From Saccoglossus kowalevskii (lineage: Eukaryota > Hemichordata > Enteropneusta > Harrimaniidae): a stretch of 18,438 bases of DNA. The position numbers and the translations under genes are program-made. The stretch covers positions 168,398 through 186,835 of the forward strand of contig NW_003144288.1 of the NCBI RefSeq assembly GCF_000003605.2, written 5' to 3'. This document shows positions 1 to 7,800 of the stretch, piece by piece. The notes under the pieces are model-generated. The model was not told the DNA's origin. It was given only the letters and a program-made list of their open reading frames with translations, and did no database searches. The stretch's first letter is position 1, and each line of letters begins with the position of its first letter.

Positions 1-450
1 TTTTTAGACAGTTTCCTTGACTGACTGACTGACTAAATTAAATCAAAATTTGATTTATAACCTTGAATATCCAAAATAATGTCATAATAATCATAATTTG
101 AACCATATCTTAAGCACACTAATTTAATTTGACATAATTTAGAGACTTCTCACTTATTGAAAATATTGCAATCTTATCTAACCACCTTAGATTACTTTCA
201 CAATGTCTTGATTCACACAGATATAAAATTGCAAATAAAAACAAAACAAAACTTCACTAGATTTCCACTCATTAACAAAACCGAAATTCACACACATTTC
301 AAGATGACATACAGGATGGATTTGTGTTAAATTAGTTTCAAACATTCACTATAGGTGATGATTTATAATTTCATCCTTCAAACAAACAAGTTTATAGACA
401 CGGCAGCTCACAATCACAGTAACAAAAGACTAATTTCCTTCATTCTTTCA
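1..450 (-). other. MPHOSPH9 3' UTR and flank
   Basis: No coding signal is seen after the TAA. No AATAAA is present on the minus strand here. The variant ATTAAA occurs at 128-123 and is the best poly(A)-signal candidate. Four GACT copies lie at 19-34. How far the transcript extends is unknown. Confidence 0.4.
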
Positions 451-540
451 TTATGTCTTGATAACATAATTTTTGCGCAAAGTCATTCTGATGGTTCCTA
501 GTTCAGTGGATATGTTGTCCAGCCTCTCTTCTATTCTTTG
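451..540 (-). CDS. MPHOSPH9: MPHOSPH9 terminal coding exon 14
   Basis: After a TTCTATTACAG acceptor the frame reads QRIEERLDNISTELGTIRMT and LRKNYVIKT, then TAA at 453-451. The phase is 0, matching exon 13. The exon is only 90 coding bases, so phase continuity and the clean acceptor carry the call. Confidence 0.8.
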   Translation of the reverse strand, partial: QRIEERLDNISTELGTIRMTLRKNYVIKT

Positions 541-1781
541 CTGTAATAGAACAGTGTGTTAGAATGTGTCAAAATAATTACTATATTATGTTTCATATTC
601 AATTTTTTAATAACAAGTGTATATGTATATATTCAAAATGGTAATAATCAATCTCTACCAGGGAATTTTTTGGTCAAAGATATTCTATCATACAATTTCA
701 TAGGAACAAAATTCTGTTGATTCGCTGACACAAAAACTAGATCCAGAACATTTGACAAGGTTGTGTTAAAAATTAAGCAAATCTTCCGATGACAACATGA
801 TCCCATGTCAGATTAAGTATATGCTTGGGTTGAGACAAATTTAAATGGTTGATAGTCAATGCCCTAGGTGAGATATTGAATAGTACCATGATCCATTCCT
901 AACTGATGATTAATGACATGGAAAGTTCAGATAGTTTGTGAATCGAGCTATAAGTAATTAAAGTTTTGGAATTCAGTTGATTTGTAGCAGTAAAGTTTTT
1001 CCTTACCTGTTCACGTCTGGTATGCAAAGTAGCCCTGGGTCCAGAGTGGGGTAGACGACTTAATGTGGATTCCAACTGGTTTTTCTCTGCAATCAGTTCA
1101 TCTAATTTTCTCTCTGTTTCTTTGACTTTCTTGATTCTTTCCATGATTGCTGCATCTGAATTGTGCACAGTCTGTAATTCAAAAGACAATTACAGTGTAA
1201 ATGTACAATGCTATTTGGTTACTGATAATGCTGCCTTTATTACTCAGATCAACTGGGAGATATGGAAGATATGAACGAAAGGAGCCAAACATCCAACAGA
1301 AGCGCTCTTTGAGATGGGGATTCTGAGGACAGGAACAGTACAATGGCTAACACTCATCCCCGTCTGATAGGATGCCATTCTCCCAAACCTAATACATGTA
1401 CTAGTACCTCATGTTTGGTAGTGGTCTGGTCAGAATATACTGTGAAGCTGAGAGGAATGAATAAAAAACACCTTATTGTAAAGTGACTACAATTCCAGAT
1501 TTAAAAAAAAATAGAACTCAGAACGAGTAAAGGTTATGGTCGCTACAGTGCTTACTTTGTAGTCTTTTGATTCTGGACTCTTGGATTTCTTTGGTTTCTT
1601 TTCCCATGCTGGACTAGCAGTATAAACACCAGACTTTACTTTGTCTAATGTAGAATCTAATAATGAATCATTATCTGGTGGAGAACAGAAAAACAGTGAA
1701 CATTATATTAGAATACATGTCAGTTTATTTCTGACTTACAAGGTAGTGATTTTGATTCATAGGTTAGATCTTAAAGTTACA

Positions 1782-1823
<42 letters not shown>

Positions 1824-4800
1824 TAGGAGGGAGTCTGGACAGAATTTTGTTTTAGTTTATTGGCAACTGTCATTATTGTTTACATATTCAAGTCAGAGTA
1901 TATCAACAAGCTGCAGATGGCACCAGAGTGTTACGTCAGAGGGAGACATCGGTTACTAAAGGGGAAAATTGATAGTGGTTTCACATCTTGCTCATCTGAT
2001 TACAGCAGACGTTGTCGGTTGATTGAATGTTATATGTAATTAATGATACAGAAATAGGGAGAAGGTAGATTACGAAAAAAGAGAAATTAAACAGTACTCA
2101 CCTGACAGGTTACTGAAATCTAATCTTGTGATGCCAGCAGCACCGGGTGACTTGGACTTGGGCGACTTGGATTTCTCGGGCGTATTTACTTTATTATTTG
2201 TATTCGGTGACTGACTATCTAATAACCAGTCTTTAGCTGGGCTACTGTCTCCTCTCCTTTTAGGACTCTCATCTTTCACAGGTTTTTCAATATTATTTAA
2301 ATTGACATCGAATCGGGTTGCATTGCCTTTATCTTTATCCATTAAACCTTTAAACCTTGGAGATATCTCCACTGATGGAGTCAGCAAAGATCTACCCGGT
2401 GAAGATGCAGGCCTGGGACTTGACCTTGGAGTTCTGTTGAAACTACTAGACTTAGTTGGGGTAGTACAAGTAGTTGGCAACTTAGCATACGATGGAGAGA
2501 GATCAGATTTTACAGGAGATGGTGTTGATGTTTTTGGAGAAAATTTTCTTGGTCTGACTTTGTCATCTTTCTTCCACTTGTCCATCTGAGCTGCTGCTCT
2601 GATCATGGGGGAGGAGGGTCTTGCCGAATCATATCCATTAGTTGCTCCAAATAGGCTGCTCTGACCAGAAATGTTCCCACTTCTTCCTCCAGATGAGCTT
2701 AATCTGCTGTGATGTTATGATAAACAATAAACATTGTTACATTGATGTGAATAACCTTGACGTCAAATAAACATGTTTTATCTCACATATCATGACAGAT
2801 CTGCATGGTATCTCCATACTATGTCATCAGATTGTTTCTTGCAAGCAGATTGAATGTTCATAAGATACTTTCTATATAGTATTGCAATAAGGATTTACCT
2901 TGTACTCAGTAAGCTTGTACTTAATGGACTGTGCGACTGATCTTGACCAGTAAACATATTATAATCTACGCTTGGTTGTAACCACTTCCTTACAGATCCT
3001 GTGGATGACTTAGTTTCTGCTAATCTTTCCTTTAATCTGGATAAACTGCGGAAATAAGCAGTCATAAATCTTTAATATTGCAGTTCAGCGTAGTTTCTCA
3101 TTATATTATCAGCATTATTTAAGACCCAAATCAACAATCCTTCTTTACTGGTGGTTCATGTGTAATTTATTTGCGGTTTGTCATGCTTTTCTTGGCAAAA
3201 ATCTCCACAAATATACAATTTACATTCATAATTGTGACATACAATCACTGCAGTAATATTCATGGACACATCTAATCAAGTTTCCAACTTAAAAGTAAAT
3301 GATCTCCATTGTTTGGAGTCCATTTCAACCCATATACAGAAATTTAAAGGGCAGTAGTCATACACATGAAGCAACATATACACATGTAGTCAAATGTCTT
3401 GTGTTTTTTGACAATAAATTTGATAACCATTGATATATTATTTTGAAACTCAAAGGTACCTAATTGTTGGTGATAATCCAGTTTCTCTCATTACTGCATT
3501 CTCATGATCTAGCCTCTTCACCTCCAACTCTAATTTGCTTATTCTCCTATGAAAACAAATATTACAAGCAAAGGTTTACTTCACATATCACAATACTTTC
3601 ATGCTATATAGAGCAACAAGGTATTTATCCCAACAATAACAAGACTTGCATAACACATAGCAACCCTGGGACATAGCAACATGCCATATGGTAGAACCAA
3701 TATAAAGAAACATAACACACGTCAGCACCAGAACATGACATATAGTACACCAGAATATAGCAAAATGACACATGGTAGCACCGAATATAGCAAAATTATT
3801 CAATGGTAGCACCAGGATATAGCAAAATGACACACATAATAAAACCTAACTCACCTTTTATGATTAGCCAAATCTGCTTTAGAATCATACAATTCTGTTT
3901 CTGTTTTGTTTAAATGGAACTGGGAATAAGAACATAAATAGATTACACTAAATGAATAATGCTCATATGTCAAGTGATGCAGTAACAGGATAATGTAATA
4001 AAATGTAAAGATAACTTGGCCCATATTAAGAATTTTGGAGTTCCGACTTTAAGACAAATAAAATAGCCTTCAAAAAGCAGTAATAATACCCACAAGCTGC
4101 AAATTTAAGTCATGTTCCAGTATTAGTTGATATAAATACAGTTTATATGTCCTGCCATGGTTCTTAGTCATGCACAGTTGTCAAATCCTACATACTATAT
4201 AAAATGCTTACTTTTGTGTTTTCATGTTCTTTGCCAAGGGCTTCATATTCTAACATGAGCTGCAAAAAACAACAACAATACTTACATTATTAGAGCAGTT
4301 ATTGTAGTATAGAGTGTATCGTTCTTACAAAGACAAAAGTAAATGAACAAAACTAAATACAAGTCCCCATCCAGTTTTTAGTGACTGTCAACATTAGTGT
4401 CAAATAATTATTTACACTTATGTGCCAAACTTGATACAAATTGGAGCCAGTTTATTTGTGTGATCCTTTCCTTTACTCTGCCCATGACATTCATAATACA
4501 TTTGTAGTATGAAAAAGATAATTTTTAATCAGATTCTGAAACAGATGCATGTGCAAATTATGTATGTGTAAAGTTTGAAAATTATCAAAAAATAGCGTCC
4601 GTAAAAACAAAATGGCCATTAGTCAGCCCTTCTGAATCAAATCTAGGGAAAAGAATGATGTGCATCAAGGACCTATTATATTCAATGGACATATCAAGTT
4701 TGAATGAAATATGTCCATGCGAACCCAAGATTCAATTTTAGAATACTTGATTATAATGAATTTTTAGCACTAAAATGGTCTCCATTCAGCCATCTTGAAT

Positions 4801-7800
4801 TAGATCATGAAACAAATAAATGCCCATATGTATGATATGTGATGTGTGTTTGAAGTTTGAATGAAATCAGTACTGGCATGCCTGAGATACAGGTGCGGAC
4901 AGACCTATGCATATATGAGAAATTATAATTCCCTGTTTTCGAACTACATCCAAACTGGGACTAAAATCATTAGATTCATACATATATATATATTTATAAA
5001 ACTATTCTCACCTTTTGCAGCATTTCTTGACTTCTACTTTCTCCCCTTGCAGTGAGCTCATCTTGTAACTGTCATTATGAAAAATTGAAAACATTAATTA
5101 TCTGAGTTGCTACAGTACACTTGTCCCAATAAATCATACCCTCTAGCTACTAAGTATTTTGGAATGCTAGTTACTCAAGAATCTGGGTTTGGGTCTAGCG
5201 TCCTCAGGCATGCCGATCACGTCACCCTATCAGCAGTTGCTTTGTTATGGGGACGACACTGGCAAGGTAAGACACCGTTTGTTACTGGTCTTAACTAGGT
5301 GGTAGTCGTAAGTAGGAAATATTGTTCCGGGCTGGGACACCCTTTATTGTTTCTGTTTTTGCCCGGAAACCCACCACCTCTTGGTGTCTGACTCTGCCTA
5401 CAGTTCAAAATAGTCATTTTGACTGACCGGAGTCTATGGTGGGTAATTGAACGTAGTAAATTTAGGCAGAAGGTTTTCAACCCGCCTATTGGCCTAGTCC
5501 TCGTAAATGGAGAAAACCAGAAGTGATCATGGTGCAAGATGGCGCGGGCCTCTTTGCCTCGGTCAAGTGTTGCGTGACGTGGAAGAAAATCTATGAGGTT
5601 TCCTCTGACCATGATTTCTCTCTCCGTCGTTGGCCGACTCGCAGATTAATGTCATTTAAAATATAGCAAATCGGTAAAAATAGTACTTTTTGTTGTGAAT
5701 GGTGTTGCAGAGTGCCCTCTAACAGGACTGATTTTGTAGGTGAGTCTTCTATTAAAATGGTACAATGCAACAGAGGGAATGCGGTTTCTATTAGAGCATC
5801 TATACACATAATAAATGGTGATTTTTTTAGTTCTCAGTTGTTCAAAAAGAACGAGTCAGACTTCTATTAGGGATGCGGCTTCTACTACAGATTTTCCGTT
5901 AAGTTTTCAACGATCACTATATCGATGTGCAATTTTCCATTGTGTCAATTACTTACCCTATAGGATTCATGCAATGACATGTCTAAGTCATGATTTCGTT
6001 GCTCCATTCTCTGAATCTGTCCTTCTTTTTGTTTACAGTATAGTTTTAAATTGTCAATTCTTTGTTCTAATGCTTTGACTGTACCCACAGCGACATCATA
6101 CCTCTCAGCACCATCTGTCTATGAACAAAGATGTATCGTAATTAAATACTGTGGAATACTTTATTTTCGCTGGAATTAATTTTCGCTGAAAAGGCTTTTT
6201 GGGCGTTTTGTATGGAATTTATTTTCACTGATTTTTGATGAGTTTAATGTGAAATATAGGAAAAAAAGTATATTCACTGGATTTTATTTTCACGGAGTCA
6301 TCCCTTCAGCGAAAATAGCGAAAATAAATTCCAAGCGAAAATAAAGTATTCTACAGTATTGTTAATAGTTTTTTGAAAATTAAATGTTTCAAATTAAACA
6401 ACTTATTATTGGATATGCCGATAACACAGTTGTGTATCTGGGTATATATGATGGCAAGAAAATACATAAATTCCAGGATATATGTCCTAATTTTTTTAAT
6501 ATTTCCTACTTTTCTCACAATTATGCTTGGCTTGTTCATACCATCAAATATGATTGTCTCAAAACACCATAAAAAGTGCATTTTTAATAAATTTAAACTT
6601 ATGCTTCAATGCAATTTTTAAAAAAAAACATTCATTAAAGTTTCATCTGTAAGAACAAATGTTTAATACTATAAATTGAGTATATAGTATGTCTTCTCTG
6701 AACATTGGTATAAATTTGAGATAGAAGCTGTCATTCTCATATTCTGAATCTATCAAAATGATATTCAGTTTGAAGCTTACATTTTGACAATCTGATACTC
6801 AAGATTGATATACGTTAATTATTTATAAAACCATACTTACTAGTTGTATTTGTAAGTTGAGTACTGAGGTTTCCAACTCTTCAATTCGACTGCAATTAAC
6901 CAGATATAAATCAGTTATCAATGAAATTTATGCATACTACTTTAAAATTACATCATGGTAAATGCAAGTCACAGCTTTCATTAGAGAACCCACTTCTCAT
7001 TGTGATGGGGTGATTTTTGGGCATCCCTAACTCTAACACTCACTCCCAGTTACCCAATTCATTTGTATATGCCCCCTCTAGATAACTATAGATGTCCTTA
7101 GGAGGGGCATGTACAATTAAATGGGGAGTGCTGGAGGGTTTGCTGTTTGTTTATTTGCCATAGATTACATAAAAGAATAACAATACAACAATAAATAATA
7201 ACTAATAAATATTGATAAATAATAATAATATTAATCTATGGCTGGGAAACAGAAATTAGCTCATGCTAGGGTTAGGGATGGGGGTACAAAAGAAACTCTT
7301 TCCGATATTTGCATAAACAAGAAGAGTATACACCACATAAAAAGCCATTCTTCTTACTAGGTTGCCACAAGCTTTGCAAGTGGTCAACACCCCCCTCAAC
7401 TGCTGAGTGAACAGCTGACCACACAAGTCCAACCCCCAATATCCCCAATGCTGAGTAGATATGTTATTTATTATGCCACACATTAGGTGGCCTAGAAAAG
7501 GTACATTTGATACTAAGCTGTATTTAAATATCATGTATGCCCTGAGATGCACTAGCGTTGAAAAAACCCCATCATTTTCATCATGATGAACATGTGTGGT
7601 GTCATTTCACAAGTGTCAAAAATTAGATGTCAGGGAAAAAAATTTTTCAAGTAAAAATAACCTTCCTCTGGCAGTTATTTTGAATAGTCAAAATTGAGTT
7701 TTCAATGCAAATCCTTTTTCTTTCATACCTGTTTGCAGACTTCAGTGCTATTTCCAATCGTTCACATCTTTCTTTCAGCTTAGCATTGTTTCTTTCCAAT

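Noticed and set aside
1641-1826. Open frame ending in a Cys-Val repeat
   Set aside because: The tail is translation of the (GT)n microsatellite and the start overlaps MPHOSPH9 exon 12 on the other strand.
2302-2589. 95-residue plus-strand open frame
   Set aside because: It is the antisense shadow of MPHOSPH9 exon 11, whose minus-strand frame is spliced in phase with its neighbours.
5295-5809. Two overlapping minus-strand frames of 105 and 72 residues
   Set aside because: They lie inside an MPHOSPH9 intron, show no protein family features, and coincide with the GC-richer block where chance frames run longer.
6351-6621. Several overlapping frames of about 60-80 residues
   Set aside because: They are AT-rich, rich in Ile/Phe/Asn/Lys, lie in an intron on both strands, and have no family match.
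7256-7552. 98-residue minus-strand frame
   Set aside because: It is in an intron, partly within the foldback cluster, and would break the otherwise in-phase splice between exons 3 and 4.
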